Of a stretch of DNA of 64,000 nt, positions 40,901-50,241 are shown piece after piece. A model generated the notes under the pieces. It saw only the letters and a list, made by a program, of their open reading frames with translations, had not been told where the DNA came from and ran no database searches. The stretch comes from Nostocoides sp. HKS02 (GTDB lineage: Bacteria > Actinomycetota > Actinomycetes > Actinomycetales > Dermatophilaceae). The stretch spans positions 1,922,001 to 1,986,000 of the forward strand of contig NZ_CP046121.1 of assembly GCF_009707485.1 (NCBI RefSeq), read 5' to 3'. A program made the position numbers and the translations under genes. Within the stretch, counting starts at the first letter, position 1, and each line of letters begins with the position of its first letter.

Positions 40901-42624
40901 GTGCGCGCAACGCGGACCGTTTCGCTGCTGCTCGTGGTCGCCGGCGGGCTGGCCGCCGCGCAGACGGTCAGGGTCGTGCGGGCCCAACCCGAGGTCACCT
41001 ACGCCGACGCCAGCGGCTGGCTGCTGGTGCTGGAGCTCGGCGCCGGCTTGGCCGTGGTGGGCGCGGGCTCGGTCACCACGCTGCGAGCCCCAACCCGCAC
41101 GACGGGCCTGCTGGCCGTGGCGGCCGGCGTCGCGTGGCTGACCCGGGAGTGGGGCTCTCCGTCAGCGGGGTCGTCGCTGGCCTTCACCACCGGTCTAGTC
41201 CTGGCGGGGGTCGCCCCGGCCCTGCTCGCGCATGCTGCCTTCCGATTCCCCGGGGCACCGCGGGTGGGGCGGGCGGTCATCGTCGTCGGGTACGCGGTGG
41301 TCGTGGGCTGGCAGGGCGTGGCGCCGGTGTTGTTCCTCGACCCCGTGGCCGGGGGTGCGCGCTGTGCCCGGCCAACCTCGTGCTGCTGGCGGACCGCGCC
41401 GGGTGGGCGAACGCGTTGGAGCGCTCCGGGTTGTGGGCCGGGGCCGGGTGGGGGGTGATGGCCGCCGCGAGTCTGGTCTGGGTCGTCGCAAAGGCGTCGC
41501 CGGCCTGGCGGCGCGTCGCGGCGCCGTTCATGGCGGCGGTCGCCGCGCTGCTGGTCGTGACCGTTTGGGGGGACGTGCGCACGGCGTTGAGCTGGACCCC
41601 GCAGGCGCTGGTGGACGATCGGCTGTGGGTCCTTGACGCGGCGATGCTGACCCTGGCCGGCGCCGGGCTGCTGTACGAGCGCGTCCACGCCCGCCAGGTC
41701 AGGGTGTCCCTGGCCCACCTCGCGGTGGACCTCGCCCGCCGCGGACCAGACACCGGTCTCGTGCCGACCTTGGCGCGAGTGGTCGGCGACCCGACCCTGA
41801 CCGTGCTGTACCCGCTGGAGGACCAGACCCTGGTCGACGCCGTCGGGAACCCCGCCGAGCTCCCGCCCGACCTGGCACCGACCGTGCTGTCGCGCGCCGG
41901 CAAGCCGATCGCGTACCTGCTGCACCGGCCCGGGGCACTTGACGACGAGGTGGCCATGGCCGAAATCGGCACCGTTGCCACGATGTCGGTTGACCACGAG
42001 CGACACCAGGCCCTGTCGCACGCGCACGTGGCCGCGCTGCGAGCCTCCCGAGCCCGGATCGTCGCCGCCCGCGACGCCGAACGCCGCCGCCTCGAACGGG
42101 ACCTGCACGACGGTGCCCAGCAGCGCCTGGTCACCCTGGCCCTGCTGCTGCGCCTGGCCCAAACAACCTCACCGGCCGGCAGTGCCGACACGGCCCTGCT
42201 GGAACGGTGCACCGCAGAGGTGACCGCAGCGCTGGACGAGCTGCGCGGGCTGGCCCACGGCATCTACCCGGCCGCGCTGGCCGACGAGGGCATCGAGGCC
42301 GCCCTGCAGGTGCTCGCCGAGACAGCCCCGCTGACGCTCGACACCGGCCCCATCGCGGATCGGCGCTACCCCGAGCCGGTCGAGTCCACCGCCTACTTCA
42401 CCATCGCCCAGCTCGTGCGGCACTGCGTCCACGACCAGGGATGGCTGTCGGCAACCCAGACCGATACCACCCTGCGCTTCGAGCTCGACATCGACGGCGA
42501 CGCCCCCACCCAGGAGACCGTTGGCCCGCTCGAGGACCGGGTCGGCGCCCTGGACGGCCACCTCACCCTCGCACGACGCGCAGGCCGTCTCGCCACGTTG
42601 GTACTGGAGCTGCCATGCGAGTGA
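40901..42624 (+). pseudogene. Sensor histidine kinase with a frameshift
   Basis: Two frames make one HisKA_3 kinase. Frame 1 (from GTG 40901, or TTG 40835) encodes the membrane helices to VLFLDPVAGG. Frame 2 continues CALCPANLVLLADRAG through more helices, a GAF-like segment, ERRRLERDLHDGAQQRL (intact His) and a HATPase domain. The shift falls at the five-G run 41351-41355; one extra base restores DPVAGGCALCPANL. It may be a sequencing error or a recent knockout. The HATPase N box is weak (TIAQLVRHCVHD). It overlaps the regulator gene by ten bases. Confidence 0.8.
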
Positions 42625-43289
42625 TCGTCGCCGACGACGAGGCCCTGCTGCGCCAGGGCCTGACCGCCCTGCTCGCCACAACCGACATCGACGTCGTCGC
42701 CACCGTCGGCGACGGACGATCGTTGACCCGCGCCGTCGACACGCTGCACCCCGACGCGGTCCTGGTCGACATCAAGATGCCTCCCACGCACACCGACGAA
42801 GGCATCCGCGCCGCCCTCGACATCCGCCGACGCCACCCCGACACCGGCGTCCTAGTGCTCTCGCACTACCTCGACTCCCGGTACGCGATGCGACTGATCG
42901 AAACCCGGGAAGGGTCCGTCGGCTACCTGCTCAAGGAACGCGTCTCCGACCTCGCCGTGCTCGTCGAGGCGTTGCACCGCATCGCGGACGGTGAGTCGGT
43001 CGTCGACCCGACCATCGTCGCGCGCCTGATCAACCGGCGCCCCAGGTCACCGATCCAGCGGCTGTCCGAGCGGGAACGCGAGATCCTCGCCCTCATGGCC
43101 GAAGGTCAGTCCAACGCCCGCATCGGCGCCCGGCTGTTCCTGAGCCCACGCACCGTCGAAGCGCACATCGGGCACATCTTCGGCAAGCTCGACCTGGCCC
43201 CCTCCGACGACTACCACCGCCGCGTCCTGGCCGTCCTGGCCTACCTGCGCGGGGTCACCCCACCGGTTCAGGACGAGACCCGCGCCTGA
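42615..43289 (+). CDS. NarL/FixJ-family response regulator
   Basis: A 224-residue response regulator with receiver motifs VADDEALL, AVLVDIKMPPTHTDEG and YLLKERVSD, and a LuxR HTH (LSEREREILALMAEGQSN, FLSPRTVEAHIGHIFGKL). It starts ATG 42615 within the end of the kinase gene, so it is its cognate partner. It is closely similar in layout to the regulator at 9096. If the kinase is truly broken, the regulator depends on another phosphodonor. Confidence 0.93.
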   Translation: MRVIVADDEALLRQGLTALLATTDIDVVATVGDGRSLTRAVDTLHPDAVLVDIKMPPTHTDEGIRAALDIRRRHPDTGVLVLSHYLDSRYAMRLIETREGSVGYLLKERVSDLAVLVEALHRIADGESVVDPTIVARLINRRPRSPIQRLSEREREILALMAEGQSNARIGARLFLSPRTVEAHIGHIFGKLDLAPSDDYHRRVLAVLAYLRGVTPPVQDETRA

Positions 43290-43318
43290 CAGCGGACTCG
43301 GACTGCACGGCCCGCAGG

Positions 43319-43355
43319 GGCGGACACTCACGGTCCCCGGCCGCAAGTGTCCGCC
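43319..43355. terminator. Terminator between convergent genes
   Basis: GGCGGACACT (43319-43328) pairs with AGTGTCCGCC (43346-43355), a perfect 10-bp stem six bases before the stop of the convergent gene. Confidence 0.65.
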
Positions 43356-43361
43356 GCCCCG

Positions 43362-43859
43362 CTAGCCGGTGGTCAGGACGGTTCCGGTGATGTTCCCGAA
43401 TCCCTGATCGCCGACCCTGGCTCCGGTGTCGACCCCTTGCCCACTCAGCTCCGCGCACGCGCCGGTGCCACCGTGGATCTGCACCGGTCCGGTGCCGGTG
43501 AACCCGGTGTCGGTGAAGGTGAGGAGCACGTGCTTGAGCATGTTGAACGTGCCACTGCCGTCCGCGCACGTGTACACCGTGTGAATCAGCAGATTCAGCC
43601 CATTGGAGTGGCTGTTCCCCGCACTGGGCGCGAAGACGCTGACGTCGTCGGCGAACGTCCCGCTCGGACACAGTGGACCGGTTGCCGTGAACGCGGATAC
43701 ACCCGCGGCAGGGATGATCGTCTCGGTGATCGTGAACGGCTGGGGCGCACCGGACGCGTTGGCGGTGGCCGCAGTCGCGGCATTCGCCGCGACCAGACCA
43801 AGGAGCGCCGCGGTCAGGCTCACCCGCGCAAACCGCGATGAGCGTGGCAGTGTGAGCAT
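43362..43859 (-). CDS. Secreted beta-rich protein
   Basis: A 165-residue protein with signal peptide (FARVSLTAALLGLVAANA). The mature part has a repeated beta pattern (FTATGPLCPSGTFADDV, YTCADGSGTFNMLKH, GTGACAELSGQG). The layout of cysteines and 'ADGSGTF...GTGACA.L.G.G' resembles secreted actinobacterial proteins of unknown function in which a G-T-G-x-(Y/C) strand ends the barrel. It does not obviously match the NPCTGD pair. It converges with the two-component operon. Confidence 0.8.
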   Translation of the reverse strand: MLTLPRSSRFARVSLTAALLGLVAANAATAATANASGAPQPFTITETIIPAAGVSAFTATGPLCPSGTFADDVSVFAPSAGNSHSNGLNLLIHTVYTCADGSGTFNMLKHVLLTFTDTGFTGTGPVQIHGGTGACAELSGQGVDTGARVGDQGFGNITGTVLTTG

Positions 43860-43992
43860 CGCATGTACCTCCTGTCAGGCGTTTTTGGACGGTCTAAGCC
43901 TTGACCGGCCACTGGCTCTGGATCATCCGTGTGACCCTCGTCCTGTGCAGGCGCTCGTTTCGGGTTCCGCTGTGGCGCCGGGCCGATGGGCC

Positions 43993-44346
43993 CTACTCGA
44001 GCAGCGCCCTCACGGCGGCGCCGGTCAGGTCCTCCTTCGCGACGAACCCGCGCGCCGAGCTCCGCTCGAGGCGCCCCCCGTATGCCGTGGCGGGCCGGCT
44101 GGAGACCAAGATGACCACCACCGGTGCACCATCGAGAGCAAGCCGGCGACACACCTCGAACCCGTCCATGTCGGGCAGTTGCACGTCCAGCAGGACCACC
44201 TCCGGCGCGAGCCTTCGCACCGCAGCCAGCGCCGCCGCCCCGTCGGCGGCCTCCCCCACAATGGAGAAGCCGCCCGCCTCGAGGAGACGGCGCGCCGTGA
44301 GGCGGAACTGCGCGTCATCGTCGACGACCAGCACGCCAGCACCCAT
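43993..44346 (-). CDS. Single-domain response regulator
   Basis: A 117-residue receiver without an output domain: acidic pair VVDDDAQF, phospho-acceptor VVLLDVQLPDMDGFEV, Ser/Thr switch in ILVSSRPA and Lys in GFVAKEDL. ATG 44346 begins at the homology. Such proteins act as phosphate shuttles or sinks, and the neighbourhood has several kinases. It stands alone on the minus strand. Confidence 0.88.
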   Translation of the reverse strand: MGAGVLVVDDDAQFRLTARRLLEAGGFSIVGEAADGAAALAAVRRLAPEVVLLDVQLPDMDGFEVCRRLALDGAPVVVILVSSRPATAYGGRLERSSARGFVAKEDLTGAAVRALLE

Positions 44347-44444
44347 ACCTCGATCTTTCCACCAGCGCCCCAGGACCACGTCAGGGCTGGCACTAGGCCA
44401 CGTCATGCCGCAGCGCGAAGGCTCAGTCCGGACCGCGGTCAGGG

Positions 44445-44720
44445 TCATCGAGAGGTGAGCCGGTGCTCCTCGGCGTTGGCGCTGCCCTCCGAACGCGACA
44501 GCTTGGCCATCAGGAGCCGGTGCTCAACCGCGTTGGCGCTGCCATCGGTTCCCAGTGATAGGCCTTGGTAGGCACTCGGAGTATGCACTTGGTGGTGAGG
44601 GGTGGGCGCCGGGCGGGGTCCCAGTCCCATCGCGGACGTGGGTGCGAGGGACACCGCGAGCATCAGGCAGGCCGATGCGGCGCTGCGGTGCCAGATGGTT
44701 CGTGTTTCGTTGGGCTTCAT
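44445..44720 (-). CDS. Small secreted peptide with two ANAxEHRL repeats
   Basis: A 91-residue pre-peptide: signal sequence (SAASACLMLAVSLAPTSAMG), then a His/Pro spacer and two C-terminal repeats, DGSANAVEHRLL and EGSANAEEHRLTSR, separated by MAKLSR. ATG 44720 follows GGGGAG. The small size, signal and C-terminal repeats suggest a processed extracellular peptide. A decayed copy of the same end lies at 48504. No family is known to me. Confidence 0.65.
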   Translation of the reverse strand: MKPNETRTIWHRSAASACLMLAVSLAPTSAMGLGPRPAPTPHHQVHTPSAYQGLSLGTDGSANAVEHRLLMAKLSRSEGSANAEEHRLTSR

Positions 44721-45387
44721 GACGACTCCCCTGTTGAGCTGGTGCCGACCCACTTGTCGGCCCTGTTCACGGTAGGAACCCATCCGGGCCCTGCCTTCCG
44801 AGCGGACACCGCTAAACCGCACTGCCTCTAGGGGCTGACACGTACGTCTGCGGACGGCAAGGGACAGGCCCGGCAGCGTTTGAACAACTGGACCAAGCGA
44901 CCACTTCTGGGGCGCCGCAGCCACAGTGGGGAATCTGACGGCGCCTTGGCAACGAGCCCACGTTGGCCAGGCGCGAAAGGACGACGCCCGCATCAGGCTC
45001 GTGCATTCGGGATGACCACCAGGGAGTCCGCGCGGGTCTCCCGGACCGCCACGGATGAGCAACCGTCGGAAGCACACGCGGGCAGCAGCGACCCAGCCAG
45101 GACCCGGCTGCTCGAGCTTTCGAAAGTGTAAGAACCAGACCCACGGGCACCCCGGCACGACTCCGCAAACGACGGGCCCCACCGACGACTGTGCTGAGGC
45201 AAGAACGTTGCCCGACGGCGGTTCACGGGTACACCCGTGGCCGACGTTCGTTCCTGACTGAGGCACGCCACTGGGGCTCCAGCGCGAAGTCGGCTGAGCC
45301 CAGAGATGGGCCTATTGCCCACTTCGGCCCTTCGGCGACTGTCCTCGCCAAGGGCGCAGAAGGCGCCCTCTCACGAAGGAGCAACAG
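44721..45387. other. Intergenic stretch with one inverted repeat
   Basis: No gene was recognised. CACGGGT-AC-ACCCGTG at 45224-45239 is a 7-bp inverted repeat, a possible operator. Confidence 0.45.
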
Positions 45388-45606
45388 ATGACGTACAACC
45401 AGCCGAGCCAGGCCGGCATCGAGAACGCGTCCGCGGATGTGTTCGCGGCTGCGCGGTGGTTCGGGTCACTGTGGAACAGCAGCGCCAAGGCAGTCTCCCT
45501 GGATGAGATCGAGTGGCAGTGCAACACCTGGGGTAGCGGACACGGCCGAGGAGACTGGCTCGAGACCGCGAACTTCAGGTCGCTCCCGTCTGCCCGCAGG
45601 GTGTAG
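45388..45606 (+). CDS. Small ORF with good ribosome site (72 aa)
   Basis: ATG 45388 is preceded by GAAGGAG. The peptide begins MTYNQPSQAGIENASADVF and continues with AARWFGSLWNSSAKAVSLDEIEWQC. From about codon 58 it runs antisense into a TolB-like remnant, so its natural end may have been replaced by rearrangement. No family is recognised. Confidence 0.4.
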   Translation: MTYNQPSQAGIENASADVFAAARWFGSLWNSSAKAVSLDEIEWQCNTWGSGHGRGDWLETANFRSLPSARRV

Positions 45607-45780
45607 ATGTCGGAGCGGCCCACGGACCCGAGGTAAAGGCGGGTCACGATCCGGGTGCCGTCCGGAGACCAGGCTGGTGCCGCCGCGAACGTCTGCCCTC
45701 CGGCTGCGCGGACCGGCACACTGGCCAGCCCGGCCCACCCCGGCAGGGGACCGGGGCGGAGCAGCTCCGTCCCCGGCGTA
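45560..45780 (-). pseudogene. TolB/WD40-like beta-propeller remnant
   Basis: The frame contains APAWSPDGTRIVTRLYL and RSDIYTLRADGSDLKFAV, one full blade of a PD40/TolB repeat (pawSPDGtrI...iy.l..dGs....). There is no start, signal or further blade. It is a fragment of a larger gene. Confidence 0.55.
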
Positions 45781-46031
45781 CCGGGGCGGCAACGAAACGC
45801 TAGCCCCGTACGGACGTGGCAGGATCCACCATCAGCCGTACCGCCTCCCGCCGACGGCCACAGTCAGCGACGACGTCTGGAGGGGATCCGGCCGCACCCG
45901 GAATCGGGCGTGGCCCAACCACCCCTAGCGGGCCAGGCCCGACACCCGGACGACACCGGGCGGGCACCTGTGCTGCCGAGCGCTCAGGCCCGGCAGCACA
46001 GCCTCAAACGATGGAACTTGTTGGTTGTGGA

Positions 46032-47966
46032 CTACGGGCTCGAGACGGTCCCGCCGTTGGCGATGGTCAGGCTCGACGTCTCCTGGCAGCTGGCTGGGAT
46101 GTCCCGCTGCCCGGGGTTGGTGCTCGAGTAGCTGACCGACCACGAGAAGCTGCCGCTCGCACTGAAGGCCGTGCTGTTGGCCGTGCCCACGGTCTGCGGC
46201 GAGGCTCCCGCAACCGCCACCCCGTTCGGGGTGCTGTACAACGCGGTGCCGGTGCAGTCGCTCGTCCCGTACAGCGTGAAGAACACCTTGCCGGCCAGGT
46301 TCCCACCGGCTGGCGCACTGATCGTGGCCGAGTCGTTGGGCACCCAGGTCTGCCCGGTGCTCACCGACGACGCCACGGTGCTGACGACGACGTCCTCAGC
46401 GGTGTCCGTGCACGTCGTGTTGTGGGTCGTGCCGTTGGTGTTCGGCGAGCTGCCGGTGTAGCTGGCTGCCCAGTGGTAGGTGCCAGGCAGTGTCGGCACG
46501 AACTGCGGGTTTGGTGTGCTGTAGGTGCCGTTCCCGCTCACCGCCACCGTCGCTGAGGTGTACGCGACGGTCGAGCAGTCGTTCGGGCCGTACAACGTGA
46601 ACGTGATGGTGCCGCCCGCGGCCGCTCCGCCCGTTCCGGTCAGGTTGATCACCGGGTTGGCCGGCTGGGTTGCCGTCCCACCCAAGGTGGCCGTGTCGGA
46701 CACGGCGTTGCCGAGGATCACGCCTGCGCTGGCTGTGGTGCCCAGACTCGTTGGTACCGGGTTGACGGTGAAGCACTCACCGGACGAGGAGTCGCTCGAG
46801 CCGGGGATGCCGTTGGCCGAGTCGCCGGTCCAGGTGGCTCGCCAGCAGTACCGGCCGGCCGAGGTGACGTATCCCGTGGGCGAGACCACTGTGGCCGGGT
46901 AGGTCGTCCCGGTGAGGTTCGTCGAGCCGACCGAGGTGCCACCGCTGGTGCACAGTCCGGGAGCGTCCACCTTGCACAGCGAGAACGCGACCGAGCCGGT
47001 CGGCGCAGCGGTGCCGCCGGTCAGGCTGACGACGGCCGAGTCCTTCACCGATGCGACACCGGTGCCGATGGACAGGCCACCGGACGGGATGGCGGTGCCA
47101 TCACCCTGCTTCGGGGTGGTGACGGTGGTGGAGGTGCAGTTGGTGATGGGCGGTGCGTTCTTGAGGATGGTGTCCTTGTAGTCCGCGGAGTCGGAGTTGC
47201 CCGTCACGGTGCTGGGGATGGTGTTCGCGAACGACTTGCACGCGGTGCTGCCGCCGAAGATGGTCGCGGTCAGGTCGACCGCAGCCTCGCCACGGAACCC
47301 GTCGGGGCTGTAGGCGGCTTGGGACACCGACGCGTCCAGCGTGGTCCCAGTGCTGAGGGTCAGGTTGGGTGCGGTGCCGGACCAGGTGCGCAGGATCAGG
47401 TCCTTGCTGCTGCCGCTCTGGTCCCACAGGATCATGAAGTCGCCGGCCTTGCGGTTCGCCCACGGGTTGCAGTTGGCGATGAGCTGGGCGTCGGTGGCGG
47501 TGTCGTAGGCGCACCCTGCCGGTGCCGGGTTCTGCATGAACTCATACGCGATGAAACCGCTGCCGCTGTTGGCGTCGCGCTCCCACGCGAAGTAGAGCCA
47601 GTCGTGCTGGGTGCCAGTGTCGCGGGCGGTGCCCAGCCAGGCGCGGCGCAGGTCGACCTGCCCGTTCGGGTTGGTCAGCCCGAGCATCGGAACGGCAGCC
47701 GAGTTGATGACCCCGATCTTCGTGGTGCTCGAGTTGATCGGGCCCAGCTCCTTGACGTTGCCGAACCCGTCGGGCAGCTCGGTGGTGCCGGCGTCGGGCA
47801 CGTTCCCGTCGATGCTGTACGGGCCGCTCGCGGCGAACGCCGTCAACGGTCCGGTCAGTGCCCCTGCGACGACCAGTGCGGTCACGGCCAGTGCGGCCTT
47901 GAGCCGGGTCGGCCTGCGTAATCCCCTGACGCCGTCCCCTGCAAGGGCGTGGATGGTTCGCGCCAT
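46032..47966 (-). CDS. Large secreted protein with Ig-like repeats
   Basis: A 644-residue surface protein. Signal peptide (KAALAVTALVVAGALTGPLTAFA), an N-terminal ~270-residue domain with HDWLYFAWERDANSGSGFIAYEF, then at least three Ig-like repeats near 305-400, 405-520 and 525-640. Each has a strand ending in Cys (FSLCKVD, FTLYGPNDC, FTLYGTSDC) and a later W.ASY/W.vsY strand. No sorting signal or C-terminal helix follows, so it is released or non-covalently held. ATG 47966 has GGAG upstream. An adhesion role is inferred only. Confidence 0.85.
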   Translation of the reverse strand: MARTIHALAGDGVRGLRRPTRLKAALAVTALVVAGALTGPLTAFAASGPYSIDGNVPDAGTTELPDGFGNVKELGPINSSTTKIGVINSAAVPMLGLTNPNGQVDLRRAWLGTARDTGTQHDWLYFAWERDANSGSGFIAYEFMQNPAPAGCAYDTATDAQLIANCNPWANRKAGDFMILWDQSGSSKDLILRTWSGTAPNLTLSTGTTLDASVSQAAYSPDGFRGEAAVDLTATIFGGSTACKSFANTIPSTVTGNSDSADYKDTILKNAPPITNCTSTTVTTPKQGDGTAIPSGGLSIGTGVASVKDSAVVSLTGGTAAPTGSVAFSLCKVDAPGLCTSGGTSVGSTNLTGTTYPATVVSPTGYVTSAGRYCWRATWTGDSANGIPGSSDSSSGECFTVNPVPTSLGTTASAGVILGNAVSDTATLGGTATQPANPVINLTGTGGAAAGGTITFTLYGPNDCSTVAYTSATVAVSGNGTYSTPNPQFVPTLPGTYHWAASYTGSSPNTNGTTHNTTCTDTAEDVVVSTVASSVSTGQTWVPNDSATISAPAGGNLAGKVFFTLYGTSDCTGTALYSTPNGVAVAGASPQTVGTANSTAFSASGSFSWSVSYSSTNPGQRDIPASCQETSSLTIANGGTVSSP

Positions 47967-48503
47967 GGTGACTCCTCCACTCGGATGCTCCCGACCCGGA
48001 TGTCGCGCCGGGAGGGCATTGCGGCGGCGGTGCGGAACCGCGGCTCGAACGCGCCAGACACCCCAAAGCCCCTCAAGGCCAGAACGACGGGTCGCTGCGC
48101 AAGGTCGTCGTATGCCGCTCACCACGGTAGGCACCAGCCAGCGTTAGCGGGTCCGTCAGAACGCGCAGTACACCCGACCCAAGCAGACCCCGATTCACCC
48201 CTTTTCGGACCACCCGGCGGCGTTCGGGCAGGGCCCGGTGCTCGCAGACCCGCCTACCAGGAGGCAGCGGTGTGGCCGCAGGCCGTGAGACCCACGGGGC
48301 GCTGACCCGGTGCGATCAGGCGCCCGGGTCGGCGCCCGTCACAGCACGGCCAATCCCAGGAGCCACCCTGCGGGGTGAGCCGGACGCGACTCATCGCCGT
48401 GCCGTGCGTCGATCTTGCACCAGCCACCTACGCTCACGTCCGGGCTGGCACGGGTCAAGTTCGCGCACCGGGCCGGCGAGTCCCCCTGTGAGCACGGCCC
48501 GGC
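47967..48503. other. Intergenic stretch, no gene recognised
   Basis: It holds the promoter side of the Ig-like protein gene. No family-matching frame or strong hairpin was seen. Confidence 0.5.
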
Positions 48504-48640
48504 TCACCGGGACCCCAGCCGATGCTCCTCGGCGTTCGCCCGACCAACGAGACAGCTTGCGCGCTGTCTCTGACGATGGATCGGGGCGCACTGTCCGATG
48601 GGTGGCCGTCGCGTCCCTCGCGCACGTGAAGGACCCATGA
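48504..48640 (-). pseudogene. Decayed copy of the ANAEEHRL peptide gene
   Basis: The end of a minus-strand frame reads GRANAEEHRLGSR, and a neighbouring frame just before it reads ARKLSRWSG, matching AKLSRSEG-SANAEEHRLTSR of the peptide at 44445. About 48 bases align at DNA level with one frameshift. No signal peptide is attached. Confidence 0.5.
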
Positions 48641-48788
48641 GGCCGAGCCACGTCAAGCTGTCGCAGCCTGGCTCGAGCGTCCTGCCCATCAGCCCCAGCT
48701 TTCTCCGTGGGTGCCACCTCGGGCATCGCTATTCCTATGCCCCGATGACGCGCGGTGCCGTGTCCGGCCCGTCCGGCACCATGGGACC

Positions 48789-50048
48789 GTGAGCGATGCG
48801 GAACTGCCTGTAGAGGTGACCGGGGTGCGAACCGGCCCCGGGTTCGTCCTCGAGTTGACGTTCGCCGACGGCGCGTCCGGGTCTTTTGACGTCGGCCCAT
48901 ACCTGTGGGGGCCGGTGTTTGAGGTGGTGCGGTCCGATCCGCAGGTGTTCGCGACCGCCCGGGTCGACCCCGAGATCGGGACCGTGGTGTGGCCGGGTGC
49001 TGCGGGAGGTGAGGGCGTGGACCTGGCCCCGGAGTTCCTGTACGACCATGCGGTGTTTGGGGAGCTGTACGACCACGACCCGCGCGCCGACCCGGCCGAG
49101 TGCGTCTTCCACGCCCAAAGAGACCTCGCCATCGCAGCCATGCCCGGCGCGACGGTCGAGGCGTGGCGGCGACACCAGATGCTTCAGCACGCGGACGCGG
49201 CGCTTGCCGAGCTCAAGGCGCAGACCGGCGAGGCCAGGGCGTGGGCGTGGGCGCAGTGGCACCGCGCCTACGACAAGAAGCTCACCGACTGGGAGCACCC
49301 GCCGGCCTGGCTCGAGGACGACGTGCCCGCGGCGCCCCGAGCGGCGATCAAGGCCTGGGCGCCGCCGCGGCCCAGCTATGAGCAGCGCCGGCTCGTTGTG
49401 GACTGGGCCGCTTACTCCAACCCCGGCCCGGGGGCCGTCGTGGTTGCCCACCGCGCGGCGTACACCGAGAGCACCCCAGGTGTGGACACGACGCTGTACG
49501 CCGGTGACCGGGTGCTGCTCAGCTCGGGTACGCACCCGCCGACGCCCGCCGTCGTGGCGACCGACACCACCGGTGCGGACGTTCCGGTGGTGGTGCTGGC
49601 GCACCCGGTGCCGGAGGTGTCCACCTCGCTGCAGTCCCTGGACGACACGGGGATGCCGTGGGTGTTCGTCGACGAGACCGCCCATCCGCGCGACATCGTG
49701 CCCGGCAGGGTTGTGCGTGTCGGGGACGGACCGCGGGTCCGCGCGTGGGCACAGGTCGTCGTGCCCGCGACAGTGGTCACCGCGAGCCTCGTCCACCTTG
49801 GCCTGCTGCCGGTGGTCGTGTCGGACGACTCGCTGCCCCCGCACCCGCAGGGCGCGACCGTGTGGTCCACCGACCCTGGCAACGACAGCATCCAGCATCC
49901 GCTGAAGGTGGGCGACCTGGTCGCAGAGCGGGACATGGGCGACCCGCCCGGGACGGAGCTGCCGTCCAGGGTCACGTGGGTTCAGTCGGACCCTGACCGT
50001 TTTGGCGGGTGGGTGTATCGGGTGTTGCCGCTGATCCCGCCGACGTAG
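48789..50048 (+). CDS. Protein with N-terminal DUF2442-like domain
   Basis: A 419-residue protein. Residues 1-80 resemble DUF2442 (VTGVRTGPGFVLELTFADG, FDVGPYLWGPVFEVV, ARVDPEIGTVVWPGA, LAPEFLYDHA), a small fold usually found alone beside toxin-antitoxin-like genes. The rest (HQMLQHADAALAELKAQ, WLEDDVPAAPRAAIKAW, DRVLLSSGTHPPTPAVV) is unrecognised and may form a beta-rich domain. GTG 48789 is the best start, but no ribosome site is clear; longer in-frame sequence exists upstream. Confidence 0.7.
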   Translation: MSDAELPVEVTGVRTGPGFVLELTFADGASGSFDVGPYLWGPVFEVVRSDPQVFATARVDPEIGTVVWPGAAGGEGVDLAPEFLYDHAVFGELYDHDPRADPAECVFHAQRDLAIAAMPGATVEAWRRHQMLQHADAALAELKAQTGEARAWAWAQWHRAYDKKLTDWEHPPAWLEDDVPAAPRAAIKAWAPPRPSYEQRRLVVDWAAYSNPGPGAVVVAHRAAYTESTPGVDTTLYAGDRVLLSSGTHPPTPAVVATDTTGADVPVVVLAHPVPEVSTSLQSLDDTGMPWVFVDETAHPRDIVPGRVVRVGDGPRVRAWAQVVVPATVVTASLVHLGLLPVVVSDDSLPPHPQGATVWSTDPGNDSIQHPLKVGDLVAERDMGDPPGTELPSRVTWVQSDPDRFGGWVYRVLPLIPPT

Positions 50049-50178
50049 CGTGGCGTCCCCTAGGGTTTTCTGTGCTTTGCCGGCATAGTGCGGGATTCCG
50101 TTCGGCTCGGTCACTGATCGATACACACTCATCTCCGTGGCGGGAACGGTCACTCGCTCGGTGGAACCCGGAGGACGC

Positions 50179-50241
50179 ATGAGTGAGGCAAGTTCAAGAG
50201 GGGCGCCAGGACTTCACGTGTTCAACCGTCTATGGCTCTGA
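50179..50241 (+). CDS. Possible 20-codon peptide with strong ribosome site
   Basis: CCCGGAGGACGC precedes ATG 50179, opening a 20-codon frame (starts MSEASSRGAPG, ends NRLWL). It may be the surviving start of a lost gene or a real small peptide. The spacing is ideal, but nothing else supports it. Confidence 0.25.
   Translation: MSEASSRGAPGLHVFNRLWL

Noticed and set aside
41134-42624. Treating the second kinase frame as a complete gene starting near 41134
   Set aside because: The first part of that frame is out-of-phase Arg/Gly sequence; membrane and family similarity switch frames at the G run near 41353.
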